The translations under genes were made by a program, and so were the position numbers. Under the pieces are notes generated by a model. It did not search any database. It worked only from the letters and a program-made list of their open reading frames with translations, and was not told the DNA's origin. This document shows positions 10,960 through 22,967 of a stretch of 64,000 bases of DNA, piece by piece. Location: positions 7,938,888-8,002,887 of the forward strand of contig JABACO010000005.1 in NCBI GenBank assembly GCA_013339895.1. Reading direction: 5' to 3'. Within the stretch, counting starts at the first letter, position 1. Each line of letters opens with the position of its first letter. The DNA comes from Ephydatia muelleri (Eukaryota; Porifera; Demospongiae; Spongillida; Spongillidae).

Positions 10960-12390
10960 TAAAAATAATCACTTTTGTACACATCTGGCATTGAATCATT
11001 TAGGTTCAACACAGTCAGGCAAGAAGTGCACCTCCTTTGTACCGTGGATTGGTTTAAACTACAGTGGTTCAATCATATGTGCACATTGTAATTGCATGGC
11101 AGGAGCTGGAGAAGCATGGTCACACATTGCTGCCTGGTTATATATGCTGTCATGGCTAAAGTGAGAATACAAAGTAAGCTGTCTGTAAATCACTGGCTTG
11201 CAGCTGGCTTCAGCCTTCACTGAGGACAGAGCAAGTATTTGTACTTTGTATCTAAAAGCTTGCTGGTGTCGATATTGTTTACTTCAATGTAGTCACAATA
11301 CGCTACTGTGAGGGATATGGTATTTTTAAATCTCAGCTCTGATGCATCGCCTACATGTACATGTAGATCTGGTTCATCAAAATTACAGCATATAAAACCC
11401 ACCATACAAGCACCTACAGCATTTGCATTGAAATAAGAAAGGAGGAGTTTTTCAAAACGCTAGTTGGGGTTAATCCTACAGCAGGTATCTAATCTTTTTT
11501 GCCAGGATACTCTTCAGCTTTTGACTCAAAAAGACACAAGGAGTCTCTTCCTCCTCTTTTAACAGTTCTTTATTGGCTTGGGTTTTTGAACATGTCCTAC
11601 AATGAGTCAATTGCTGAGAGCAAAAAAGTTTCAATTCTCTTTCAGTGACTACAGAGCAGGTGAAACACTTGGAATTTATTACTAGAAACCAATCCAAGTG
11701 TACTGCCTGGTATGAGTATAGATCTGGAAGAGTGACAACCTCAAAAATGATCGAAGTCAGCTGCTTTCACAAATGTTTCAAAACCACCTGTATCGCTAAT
11801 AAATTCAATTTGCTATCCTCGTAATTTAAATTCGAAGTGCTGCAACAAGGTGGGTTTAAAATACATTTTTGACATACAATAACTCCGGCCTTTCTATTAC
11901 ATGCAGCTGGGGCATTGCACATGATTCGGATACAAGATCAACATACAAGAAAACTGCCTTCCCTACAATTATATGAACCTTCATGTGGAACTGAGTGGCC
12001 TGCGCACCCATCCCTCATTTTCTCATTTAGAAGCATCACCTGATGGAATTGTGCAATGCACCTGCTGTGGAAAAGGTGTTCTAGAAATACAATGCCCCTA
12101 CAATGCAAAGAATTAAGTACATAATATCTGATACTGCCGGTACAAGATGATTTCATCGATTTTTTAGAGAAGATACCACATGTATTCTCTCTGAAGCATT
12201 CATATTCCTATTTGTATCAGATACAAACTCAACTCCTTGTATGTGAAGCAATATATACTAATTTGGTTGTTTGGACAACCAAAGAGTGTTTGATTGAAAG
12301 GATCATTCCAGAATATGACTTTTCATTGAAATAGTTGTAAAGGTGAATGATATGTATTGCTGTGGTGTCTTTCCTCAATGAATTGGAAAT
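10960..12390 (+). pseudogene. SWIM-finger plus YqaJ-type nuclease protein, decayed, runs into gap
   Basis: Plus-strand reading at about 11000-11160 gives FVPWIGLNYSGSIICAHCNCMAGAGEAWSHIAAWLYML. This is a SWIM-like zinc motif (CxC...CxH) in which the last Cys reads Trp. At 11430-11720 an FFKTLVG-type segment follows. At 12025-12120 the frame gives EASPDGIVQCTCCGKGVLEIQCPYNAKN, the ASPDG...LEIKCPY signature of YqaJ-like exonucleases; the D and ExK-type metal ligands are visible. Several stops and frame changes separate the blocks. Such SWIM-YqaJ proteins are abundant in cnidarians and sponges. YqaJ nucleases also accompany ISL2EU/Harbinger-type transposases, so a mobile origin is plausible. The 3' end lies in the N gap. 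Confidence 0.6.
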
Positions 12391-12395
12391 GATGG

Positions 12396-13395
12396 NNNNN
12401 NNNNNNNNNNNNNNNNNNNNNNNNNNNNNNNNNNNNNNNNNNNNNNNNNNNNNNNNNNNNNNNNNNNNNNNNNNNNNNNNNNNNNNNNNNNNNNNNNNNN
12501 NNNNNNNNNNNNNNNNNNNNNNNNNNNNNNNNNNNNNNNNNNNNNNNNNNNNNNNNNNNNNNNNNNNNNNNNNNNNNNNNNNNNNNNNNNNNNNNNNNNN
12601 NNNNNNNNNNNNNNNNNNNNNNNNNNNNNNNNNNNNNNNNNNNNNNNNNNNNNNNNNNNNNNNNNNNNNNNNNNNNNNNNNNNNNNNNNNNNNNNNNNNN
12701 NNNNNNNNNNNNNNNNNNNNNNNNNNNNNNNNNNNNNNNNNNNNNNNNNNNNNNNNNNNNNNNNNNNNNNNNNNNNNNNNNNNNNNNNNNNNNNNNNNNN
12801 NNNNNNNNNNNNNNNNNNNNNNNNNNNNNNNNNNNNNNNNNNNNNNNNNNNNNNNNNNNNNNNNNNNNNNNNNNNNNNNNNNNNNNNNNNNNNNNNNNNN
12901 NNNNNNNNNNNNNNNNNNNNNNNNNNNNNNNNNNNNNNNNNNNNNNNNNNNNNNNNNNNNNNNNNNNNNNNNNNNNNNNNNNNNNNNNNNNNNNNNNNNN
13001 NNNNNNNNNNNNNNNNNNNNNNNNNNNNNNNNNNNNNNNNNNNNNNNNNNNNNNNNNNNNNNNNNNNNNNNNNNNNNNNNNNNNNNNNNNNNNNNNNNNN
13101 NNNNNNNNNNNNNNNNNNNNNNNNNNNNNNNNNNNNNNNNNNNNNNNNNNNNNNNNNNNNNNNNNNNNNNNNNNNNNNNNNNNNNNNNNNNNNNNNNNNN
13201 NNNNNNNNNNNNNNNNNNNNNNNNNNNNNNNNNNNNNNNNNNNNNNNNNNNNNNNNNNNNNNNNNNNNNNNNNNNNNNNNNNNNNNNNNNNNNNNNNNNN
13301 NNNNNNNNNNNNNNNNNNNNNNNNNNNNNNNNNNNNNNNNNNNNNNNNNNNNNNNNNNNNNNNNNNNNNNNNNNNNNNNNNNNNNNNNNNNNNNN
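12396..13395. other. Assembly gap (1000 N)
   Basis: Exactly 1000 unspecified bases, a conventional gap size. The true distance is unknown, and frames reported through it are meaningless. Confidence 1.
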
Positions 13396-15280
13396 AAGGA
13401 ATTATTCAACAGTTCAAATTCCGCCGACAATTTTGGACATCATTAAGTACACTTGCACTTTAACACCGCAGCATCTCAAAACAACTTCTGTCTGAAGTTT
13501 GTACAGTAATGAAGCTAATTGCTAGTGATGACGCTACAAATGCAACTTCCGAACGTATATACATTTAGCGCGCTCCGTAGGATTAAAAGCTATCGACGCA
13601 GCACAATGAGCCAGGTAAGATTAATAACCTAATGGTGCATGTTACAACGTTCACAAAGCTCTCACTGACACCATCAAGCTGGAGAGAACATCGCAGACGA
13701 ATTTGTTAACAGTTCGCAGCATAGGACAAGATATTTGGCAATCCTTGATAATGATACCCGAAGTCCCCTAATACTTAAAGAGCTTTGAATCTTGATCAGT
13801 TAATTTGCTTTTGCCACATCCATGTTTGCATTTGTCCGGTACATATGATTCTCTGTTTTTGCATCTTACATGTATTTCATCAACACGGGCCGGGCATGTG
13901 CTTCGAAAGAACACTTCAACCCGTCGCGCACTTTGCATGGGGCCACGCCCATACTAATATTTAATAATTGGCCGCACCAACTTTGGACAGAGTGCGCCGG
14001 GCCTGTATAGTGCAGTAAATCATAGTATGTTTCTCCATAAAGTTGCAGAATCATCACAATCAAGTGCTTCAAAGAGATTTAAACAGTTATTGTGATTTGG
14101 TACTGTCAAAGAGTGTGTTGTATTGTTACTTTGTAGGTACTGAAGTGTAGAAAATTCCATTATGCAATACAGTGAGATTTGAAAAATATTACTAGCAAGC
14201 AGTTCTGCATAAATCATGTGATATACATAATTTAAATTTTTATGTGTATTTAACACCAGATCCATGAAAATGGAACACGTTGGCCTATTTTGTCGAACTC
14301 ACTTTGTGGAAATTAGTCAGAAGGGTTCCAATCGCCAAACATCCAATTTGCCTCTTTATATGATGTTTGGAGCTATTCCCAGCCTTGTAACTACTTTTGC
14401 TTCAGGACTGCGTTTGTGTATAGTGAAAGGGGTAAGGATCTATTCCGGGAAATAGGACTCTTTTTTCTGACAAGGTTTCTGTATCATAGGCATGCTTGCC
14501 AGACTTGGATAAGTAGGAAGCTTTCCATCTCACGAAAGGGGTTCGTTCTCCTATTCCAATGTTTTTGCCAATGATGTGTGAAGCATTGGTAATTTGGATC
14601 TTCAGTTACCTCACCAATATGTCATGAAGCAGCAGAGATAATGATTATACATCTGAAAAGGCTCCTCTGGATTGAGTATCACTTGATGAAAAGGAGGAAA
14701 AAAGTTTAATTGGCAACTATTGAAATGCTGAACTGCCACTCCTGGAAAACGGCATTGCTCAACAAAGTTGCAAGTTGTATATACAAATCTGTTGTGTCTT
14801 TGATAGATTATATGCCAACAGGTGAGTGAGCTGAATTCAGCAACCCTTATTTTTTAAAGATAACAGCAACACCCACATAGCCAATCCTACATTGGACCCA
14901 GAGCATGGGTCCTTCCTTATTCCAATTAATATTGATATGATGCTCAGAGGCTCCATGAAGGATTCCTGTTTGTGCAATGATGTATAGCTTACAATTTAAA
15001 TATCCTACCACAGAATGATTCTGCAAAGGTACTCAGTTACAGGTTTTTGCCAAGATAACTAAAGTTTGATATTGGTAAAACTAGTTGTACTAGTAGAGGT
15101 ATCCCCATTACGCTCCTTGCGTTAGTACAAAGACCTTCATTGTGTAACAAAAAGTACACGTAACTGGGGACTCGGATATGTAACCATGGTTACACAGCAA
15201 GGAATTGCTGTGGCATAATTAATTTCTCTTAGTTATTAAAACATTCAAATACTTATAAGACTATCAGATACAGAGAGAAA
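13396..15280. other. No gene recognised; diverged relative of the kinase-gene upstream region
   Basis: About 14031-14230 resembles 19326-19490 (TTCTCCATA..GATGCAGAAT.., CAATCAAGTG, ATTGTGATTT, AGAGTG), so it may be an old relic of the region upstream of the kinase-like gene. A short segment at 14264-14455 has an integrase-tail-like LPLYMMFG string, too weak to call. The rest shows nothing. Confidence 0.35.
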
Positions 15281-15281
15281 A

Positions 15282-17980
15282 ATGCCGTGTAAAATGTGCA
15301 CAGTGTGTGGCAAGAAGAAGTCTGTTGACCTATCCCATCCACAAGGCTTATGTAGTACTTATTGTGGCATTTTCTGTCACTCGAACTGCTCGGGTATTTA
15401 CTTCCGCCGTGAATCCTGAACATTTATCTGTTGTACAGGAAGTGTGCTGCCCGTGTCCTAATTGTGAAGACTCTTCTATAGTGTTGCCTCACTTGAAAAT
15501 AAGTTGGAAGAGTTTGTTTCAAGGACTGAGGTGGCTACTCTGAGGGGTTTTAAGCATGCCGAACCTGTACTAGAAAAAGCAGTCAAGATTCTTATTCATC
15601 CCTTGATAATTGTTACCATGTTTGTATCTACGGAGCTCAAGTCACAGAATCTCATGTGCATGATCTTGAAAGTCGGTCTCTTCACTTGATGCTAAAAATG
15701 CAGGTATTACCGATGTGCTGTTTACACCTTTTCACGGTTTTGAAAAATGGCAAATTGCTCAAGAACATTCCACAGTGTTCTGTAGTATTCGTTCAGCCTA
15801 GCCACACTCCTGAAGAGCGTCAGCACATAAAAGCACTTTACTGATCTTTGAAGAGCAAATGGAGTGTGACTATTATATTGTCCAGCAGGGCGCTGTGATG
15901 CAATAGTCAGTTGCTGAAAGCACCAAAAGCTTCAAACCTTCTGTGCAACCAGTTACTACGAATAATGCATAGGAGTCTGAGGCAAGTACTGGTATTCTTA
16001 GGTACAATGGTTTTAATGCATGTTCCTAATTAATAAATCGTTGTCCTTATCCTTCTTCTCTCTACTTCTGATTTTTCTGACTGCATCCCTGTCTCCTTGT
16101 TGTTGTCAAATTCTTCATATCTAATGCATAGAAATGATAGACCTGATAGATATGGGGCGCTGCCATTTGTTTTAAACAGCAAATATCTGTTGTCTTTGTT
16201 GACGCATCTCATCCTTTTGAACATCTTGAGTGCTGATAATTGATGTGCTTTTTCCCAAACACCATTGTTATTGCTGTATATGTTTATATCATTCACCTCA
16301 ATTTTCTACCTCGGTTTTGTGCACTGATAATTTAAGCTCTTTTCTTTATTTCTAATCTCATTCTAATATCCCTGTATTTTTTCTGGGTGACTTCAACTAC
16401 CCTGATATAAATTGATGCATTTCAATTGGCATGGGTAACCCTGCTCTTGACAAGTCCTCATCTACATCTTGCGAAATGGACTTTCGAAACTTGTACAAAA
16501 AGTAACAAAGCGATCCTAGTAAATGGTATTATTGACTATTCCCTTCACTTCATCCAGCGACCACTCTTCAATTGAATTCTCTGTACTCTCTGCTGCAATA
16601 TCTGTTACTTCTTCCTGTCAGAGTTTCTGTGATTTAAACTATTAGTTGCGTCGACTCTTTTGTGTGGTCCCTGCTTGAACATCATTGTTCATCTATTGAT
16701 CAATTGTGGCATGTTCTTTCAAATATGCAATCTGACATTATTTCACATTAACAACTATTTCTTCCAAACGTGTTCATTACCCTAGACATATTTGCTCGTT
16801 ACTTTCAATGAATAGAGATTGACAATTCTGCTTGTTATCGTGCTATTTCTAGAGAATATGATAGTGCTGTAATGGCATATATGACACTAAATGAAAATTA
16901 TTATCAACAGTAAAATACCTTTTAGGTTTTATCCATGTGCTTAGTCCCTATTCAACCCAATTATTTCTATCCCTCCATTATTGAAAACGTGTATCATCTA
17001 AAATTTCCCATTCACCTGACAGTTTTTCTGCCTTCTTCCTCAAATCAATTGCTAATGCTGTTGCTACCCCTTTATCTATTTTGTTTAATCTCTCTTTCAG
17101 CAAAGGCTGTGTACTTTCTGACTGGAAAATTGCTCATGTTTGTCCAGTTTATAAAAACAGGTGATAGTTCTCTCCCTTCAAACAATAGACATATATTACT
17201 CACTAGTATTATATCTAAAGTCATGGAGGCTATTATTGTAAATCTATTATGTCCTTCCTGTCCACCCACCACCTTATCTTATTGTAAAATCTATTATGTC
17301 CTTCCTGTCCACCCACCCAGTACGGATTTTTGGCTAGGCGTTCCACCTGCATCTCAGCTGTTAGAGTAGTCTCTGTTTGCTAATGGTCATCTTAGAGTGG
17401 ATGCCATTTCGTTGACTTTGCAAAGGCATTTGACTCCGTCTCTCAAGCTGGGTGCTTACGGCCTCAATTCTCAACTTTTAAATTGGCTTGCAACTTCTTA
17501 GTAATCTCTCTCAATGTGTTAATATTGATGATGAAATATTCCGGTTTTTCGGAGTGCATCGCAAGGCTCTGTACTTGGCCCCCTATTATTTCTCCTCTAT
17601 ATTAATGATCTTTCCAAACTGCCTTCATACCTCTATTAGTGTTAAAGTTTATGCAGATGATACAAAAACTCTATTATGCTAGCAGTAACTCTCAGTTTAT
17701 TGCATTGATTGGTCCCTGAAACTATCTGTCTCTCTCTGATGTTACCCCTTTCTCTGATAGATTATTGCATTGAATGGTCCCTGAAACTATCTGTTTCTCT
17801 CCGCAAAACTAATGTATTCTCTTTTGGCCGTCTCAGCCTTCAATCTGCTCCATACTTTCTTTCTGGACGTTGTCACTTCTCCCAATATTTAAATCTCAAC
17901 CAATCTCACGTAAACTACAATAAGGGGTCACACTTTTCGTATTTGAATAATGACATAGAAACTATGCAGTTTTGAATCCT
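15282..17980 (+). mobile_element. LINE (non-LTR retrotransposon) with PHD-like finger, heavily decayed
   Basis: At 15282-15480, across two frames, there is a Cys/His array (MPCKMCTVCGKKK, CSTYCGIFCHSNCSGI, then CCPCPNCEDSS) fitting a PHD-type finger, as seen in ORF1 or the N-terminus of CR1/L2-like LINEs. At about 16380 GDFNYPDI marks the end of an apurinic endonuclease. At 17100-17240 a reverse-transcriptase block reads AHVCPVYKTGDSS-like and NNR..LTSIISKVMEAII. At 17400 a DAI..L.FAKAFD-like block follows, and at 17500-17680 a SGVPQGSVLGP relic ends in VYADDTK. Many stops and frame changes make it an old pseudo-copy. Reverse-transcriptase order is intact, so about 2.7 kb of one element is represented. 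Confidence 0.75.
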
Positions 17981-17984
17981 TTTA

Positions 17985-18430
17985 AACGAATTGTCAACGA
18001 TTCCAAACGTGGCACATTAGGCATTGATTGATTAGCTCATGCCACGCCAATGCGTGTGCAAAGCACGCATTTGGTTTAGCAGAAATGCATTTAGATGACA
18101 TCATCGAGAGTGTCGTTAGCATTCTGTTGAGCCAATACCAGCTGCTTCTGCTTATTAACGTTCCTAATTAGCTGGCAATATGCACTGTCCCGAAAGGTCC
18201 AGCTAGAGGCATGTAGAATTGTGTGCCGGTGGTTAGTACATATTATCTGTGCGTGCACAGCATCTTGTGCAGTTGAAATGCAGTTGTCTCATATTCCAAT
18301 TGCATCTGCTGATCCACTATCGCTTTGATTCGTTCATCTATTTTCGTTTTCCACATGATTCTGACTTTCTTCTTATTGTCCCTGTCTTGGCGCAACGGGT
18401 GATGAACAAGTGGAAACATCTTCGAGCGCT
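17985..18430. other. Intergenic, nothing recognised
   Basis: Flank between the LINE and the duplicated kinase-gene segment. No coding or RNA motif was seen. Confidence 0.4.
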
Positions 18431-18432
18431 GG

Positions 18433-20282
18433 GTAAATTCTCTTCACATAGCAGTTTTTCAATCCTAGGTACCTTGTACCTCAACGTGTAAAAATGAATG
18501 ATACGCTGCTTAATACACCATTTTGACACATGGCAGAAAAAAAATTGGTTTTGTCGGAACAAAACGTTACAGCATGTTGAAGTGCAGTTACGATGGGGTT
18601 GGTGTGAATAAGCACCGCCACGTGCGTCTGAGGTTGTTTGTCCTGCTTATGTGGATGGCCATGTACGCTGCGTCGACATTTACAACAGTCGTGGCAAATA
18701 CCTGACTGACACGGTGGGCATACTCTGCTCCTATGTTTTCCCTTTCGTGAAGTGCATCCTGGCGCCATCGTAACAACGTATGACCTCATATGATGATGTT
18801 AGTATATTTGGGAACGAGTAAGACTTTGCACTACTATAAACAACTCTAGATTGGTGGTTCGTAAATTCTTTTAGCTTCTGCAAGCATATAATCATAGCAT
18901 GAATACATATTTTGATGTGAGATGTACTGAATAGGCTGCAGAAAAAAGTGAATCGCGCAAATCGTAAACCAAGCATGTGTTCCAAACCTTGTCTTACAAA
19001 ATTGGAGCGTTAAATCGGTCCGCTAATCAGTGCACGTAGTGGAAAATGACGGAGCTTTGAATGTATCAATTGCCAGAATAAAAATGCTTGAGGGTATTAT
19101 AAAAATCCTGTGAGCCCCAAAATTTCCCCGCGTTTCTCGTGGATGTGGTGTTAAATAGTAATGCACTGTTTTGAGGGCAGACAGTATATCATTATTGTAA
19201 TATCTTTTAATAGCTGCACCAGTGCTGCAAGGATTAAGAAGGAAAAGAACCAAAAAAGGTATTGCTAATCATTGCATCAGTTATTGATGGTTTTGACTAC
19301 AGTGCATGTTAATCATCTGTTTCTCCATACAGATGCAGAATTATCGCTACAATCAAGTGTTTTAAACAAATCTGAAACAGGTATCGTGATTTCAGAGAGT
19401 GGGTTACTTGTATGTACCAAGTGTAGGAAATGGATTTTTCTCTCGTTATAAACTATTACTTATGGATTTGCAAATGTATCTCTGTGATGGTGCCTCCTAG
19501 CATCTGTTAAAAAGGGAAGGATACTTGCACTTAAATATATTTTTATTGATTATTCCCTGTCCAAAATGCAGCTATACCATCGAGTCGGGGAACTGCAAGT
19601 AATACTCTTAAACCCGATAGCCCATGTTGGGAGAATTGCATCATCCAGACAAATAATTTTCAGTTTATCCCTCCTGTAGAACGCTACACGCTGTCTAATA
19701 TAATTGCTGATTATGACTTGGGTTCAGGTACACTGACTGAACGCTTGTGTAATTGGCTAATTGCAATTTTGAATGAAAAAGGTGCTGGTTTGCCTGAATT
19801 CAGTGCCGAAACAAAATATAATGTACAACGTGGACGTGATAATCCAGAATCATACTACTACTGTGTTGATAATGCTTATGTTTCCGTAATTGAGCAATTA
19901 TTGGTATCCATTACAGCATCAAATCGTTGCAAATCTGACGTGGCCATTCTGTGGAACTGTGTAAGTGCAGTTTTGTGCGTGATTAATTCTTCTCCCATGG
20001 AAAACACAGTTGCAAATCATTTGCTAACTTGATTGACTTGTTACGTTATATTCGTCACTTCAACTCTTCTATTACATCATGGTGGGTTTTACATTTCCAA
20101 AGGATAAGGTGAATGACACTAACAACTATGCTTGTAGAGTAGAAGTTGTTTGGAAGGAGTGCAAGTTTGTTTGCAATGTTGCCTGTTTAAAGAAGGAAAA
20201 TATCAAAAAAGCAGTGCAAAAAACATTTGCAGAACAAATCAAACTTGTGAAACGATTGCAAATACCAGTGTCTTCTACTGAA
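18433..20282 (+). repeat. Tandem segmental duplication, copy A (1.85 kb)
   Basis: Sequence from TAAATTCTCTTCACATAGC at 18433 to the end of copy A recurs from 20283 on, with only scattered substitutions and one-base indels. Copy A includes the upstream region and the first coding part of the kinase-like gene. The junction at 20282/20283 abuts a truncated codon string and restarts the upstream region, which is diagnostic of a direct tandem duplication. The event looks recent. Confidence 0.9.
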
Positions 20283-20285
20283 TAA
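19571..20285 (+). pseudogene. Kinase-like family gene, truncated duplicate (copy A)
   Basis: Open reading begins after an acceptor-like AAAATGCAG at 19570 (IPSSRGTASNTLKPDSPCWENC) and continues as YTLSNIIADYDLGSGTLTERLCNW. It equals the amino-terminal part of the 22.4-23.7 kb gene. Compared with copy B it carries two single-base indels (near 20015 and 20080) and stops at the duplication junction without the kinase-like domain, so it is a partial pseudogene. The upstream region shared with copy B may supply a promoter. Confidence 0.7.
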
Positions 20286-22967
20286 ATTCTCTTCACATAG
20301 CAGTTTTTCAATCCTAGGTACCTTGTACCTCAACGTGTAAAATGAATGATACGCTGCTTAATACACCATTTTGACACATGGCAGAAAAAAAATTGGTTTT
20401 GTCGGAACAAAACGTTACAGCATGTGGAAGTGCAGTTACGATGGGGTTGGTGCGAATAAGCACCGCCACGTGCGTCTGAGGTTGTTTGTCCTGCTTATGT
20501 GGACGGCCATGTACGCTGCGTCGACATTTACAACAGTCGTGGCAAATACCTGACTGACACGGTGGGCATACTCTGCTCCTATGTTTTCCCTTTCATGAAG
20601 TGCATCCTGGCGCCATCGTAACAACGTATGACCTCATATGATGATGTTAGTATATTTGGGAACGAGTAAGACTTTGCACTACTATAAACAACTCTAGATT
20701 GGTGGTTCGTAAATTCTTTTAGCTTCTGCAAGCATATAATCATAGCATGAATACATATTTTGATGTGAGATGTACTGAATAGGCTGCAGAAAAAGTGAAT
20801 CGCGCAAATCGTAAACCAAGCATGTGTTTCAAACCTTGTCTTACAAAATTGGAGCGTCAAATCGGTCCGCTAATCAGTGCACGTAGTGGAAAATGACGGA
20901 GCTTTAAATGTATCAATTGCCAGAATAAAAATGCTTGAGGGTATTATAAAAATCCTGTGAGCCCCAAAATTTCCCCGCGTTTCTCGTGGATGTGGTATTA
21001 AATAGTAATGTACTTATTTTGAGGGCAGACAGTATATCATTATTGTAATATCTTTTAATAGCTGCACCAGTGCTGCAAAGATTAAGAAGGAAAAGAACCA
21101 AAAAAGGTATTGTTAATCATTGCATCAGTTATTGATGGTTTTGACTACAGTGCATGTTAATCATCTGTTTCTCCATACAGATGCAGAATTATCGCTACAA
21201 TCAAGTGTTTTAAACAAATCTGAAACATGTATCGTGATTTCAGAGAGTGGGTTACTTTGTATGTACCAAGTGTAGGAAATGGATTTTTCTCTCGTTATAA
21301 ACAATTACTTATGGATTTGCAAATGTATCTCTGTGATGGTGCCTCCTAGCATCTGTTAAAAAGGGAAGGATACTTGCACTTAAATATATTTTTATTGATT
21401 ATTCCCTGTCCAAAATGCAGCTATACCATCGAGTCGGGGAACTGCAAGTAATACTCTTAAACCCGATAGCCCATGTTGGGAGAATTGCATCATCCAGACA
21501 AATAATTTTCAGTTTATCCCTCCTGTAGAACGCTACACACTCTCAGCGTACTTAAGGCTGCCACCTAATGAATTTACGTCATAAAAAATGGCGCCTATGT
21601 ACAAAAGTCAAATCTCACGCAAGAAGCGTACCCTATGATAGAAACTTTAGACGAGTGTATTTTATACACTGTTCCAACTATTAGTAACGTTCTATGATTA
21701 GAAAGCATCCCTGCGGCATGTAACCGCTTGGAATACGGCGATATAACCGATTACGGCTGTATGCCGGGATGTTGCGATCCGTTGTCTTAGAAAACTAATG
21801 GGGTATTTAAAATCCCCATATGTTTGCACCTATTACGCCGACTGGGGAATTTAAATAATTGGCTTGCTGTATTCACAACAACCATGAACAAAGTTCAAAA
21901 TGGCCGACCAGCTGCACAAAGACTAATGAATCTTCGATGCACGGTCCAGTTATTGAAATCCCCAGTCATAAACCATTAGTATCAACCTAGAGGAACCTGC
22001 CAAGCATTAAAAAGTTACCTTCGAGCTGCATTTTCATCCCAGCGTTTAAGAAGTTCGTTAATACGCGGGTCAAGTACAGTGGTTATTAAAAAATAACCAG
22101 GCGGCTGATTAGTGTTGCTCGACAGCTGCTTTTAATTTTTGGCAATCGTTAGTTTGGGAGCATATAACGCAAATGTTATGCTGTGGATCTGTTTAGGGTC
22201 ATAATAGGTATGAAAGTTGTACAAAAGTAGACGTCATACGCTAACGGGAGATCGATAAGTAACGATCCGAATAACGTCATAATGATGTAATACAAACATG
22301 AATGTTGACAATGTGTCAACAACACGAAAACAAGATTTTTAACATGAGGCAGCCTTAACTACCCTGAGCTGTCTAATATTATTGCTGATTATGACTTGGG
22401 TTCAGGTACACTGACTGAACGCTTGTGTAATTGGCTAATTGCAATTTTGAATGAAAAAGGTGCTGGTTTGCCTGAATTCAGTGCCGAAACAAAATATAAT
22501 GTACAACGTGGACGTGATAATCCAGAATCATACTACTACTGTGTTGATAATGCTTATGTTTCCGTAATTGAGCAATTATTGGTATCCATTACAGCATCAA
22601 AACGTTGCAAATCTGACGTGGCCATTCTGTGGAACTGTATAAGTGCAGTTTTGTGCGTGATTAATTCTTCTCCCATGGAAAACACAGTTGCAAAATTATT
22701 TGCTAACTTGATTGACTTGTTACGTTATATTCGTCACTTCAACTCTTCTATTACATCATGGGTGGGTTTTACATTTCCAAAGGATAAGGTGAATGACACT
22801 AACAACTATGCTTGTAGAGTAGAAGTTGTTTGGAAGGAGTGCAAGTTTGTTTGCAATGTTGCCAGTTTAAAGAAGGAAGATATCAAAAAAGCAGTGCAAG
22901 ATACATTTGCAAACCAAATCAAACTTGTGAAACGATTGCAAATACCAGTGTCTTCTACTGAACATTT
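20283..22967 (+). repeat. Tandem segmental duplication, copy B, with inserted MITE
   Basis: Copy B matches copy A from 18433 to about 19680, then is interrupted by about 0.83 kb (21540-22365, containing a TTAA-flanked element), and resumes matching through about 22967. It then continues into the remainder of the kinase-like gene that copy A lacks. Confidence 0.9.
21552..22358. mobile_element. TTAA-flanked non-autonomous DNA transposon (MITE), 799 bp
   Basis: TTAA at 21552-21555 and 22355-22358 flank a segment starting GGCTGCC and ending GGCAGCC, giving an 11-base perfect TTAAGGCTGCC inverted end. No transposase frame lies inside. TTAA duplication is used by piggyBac and Kolobok. The GG start fits Kolobok better than the CCC start of piggyBac, but the family is uncertain. 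It sits in the first coding exon of kinase-like copy B. Copy A lacks it and also lacks about 26 flanking bases. Confidence 0.7.

Noticed and set aside
12347-13495. Frames of 351-382 residues at the gap
   Set aside because: They consist of N-derived unknown residues.
14264-14455. Possible integrase-tail fragment (LPLYMMFG)
   Set aside because: One short motif match only; no neighbouring integrase sequence.
18481-18789. Cys-rich minus-strand frame (CPPCQSGICHDCCKC), repeated at 20.5 kb
   Set aside because: The pattern is tempting as a zinc domain, but the second copy does not keep the same long frame and it lies in the non-coding upstream region of the duplicated kinase-like gene.
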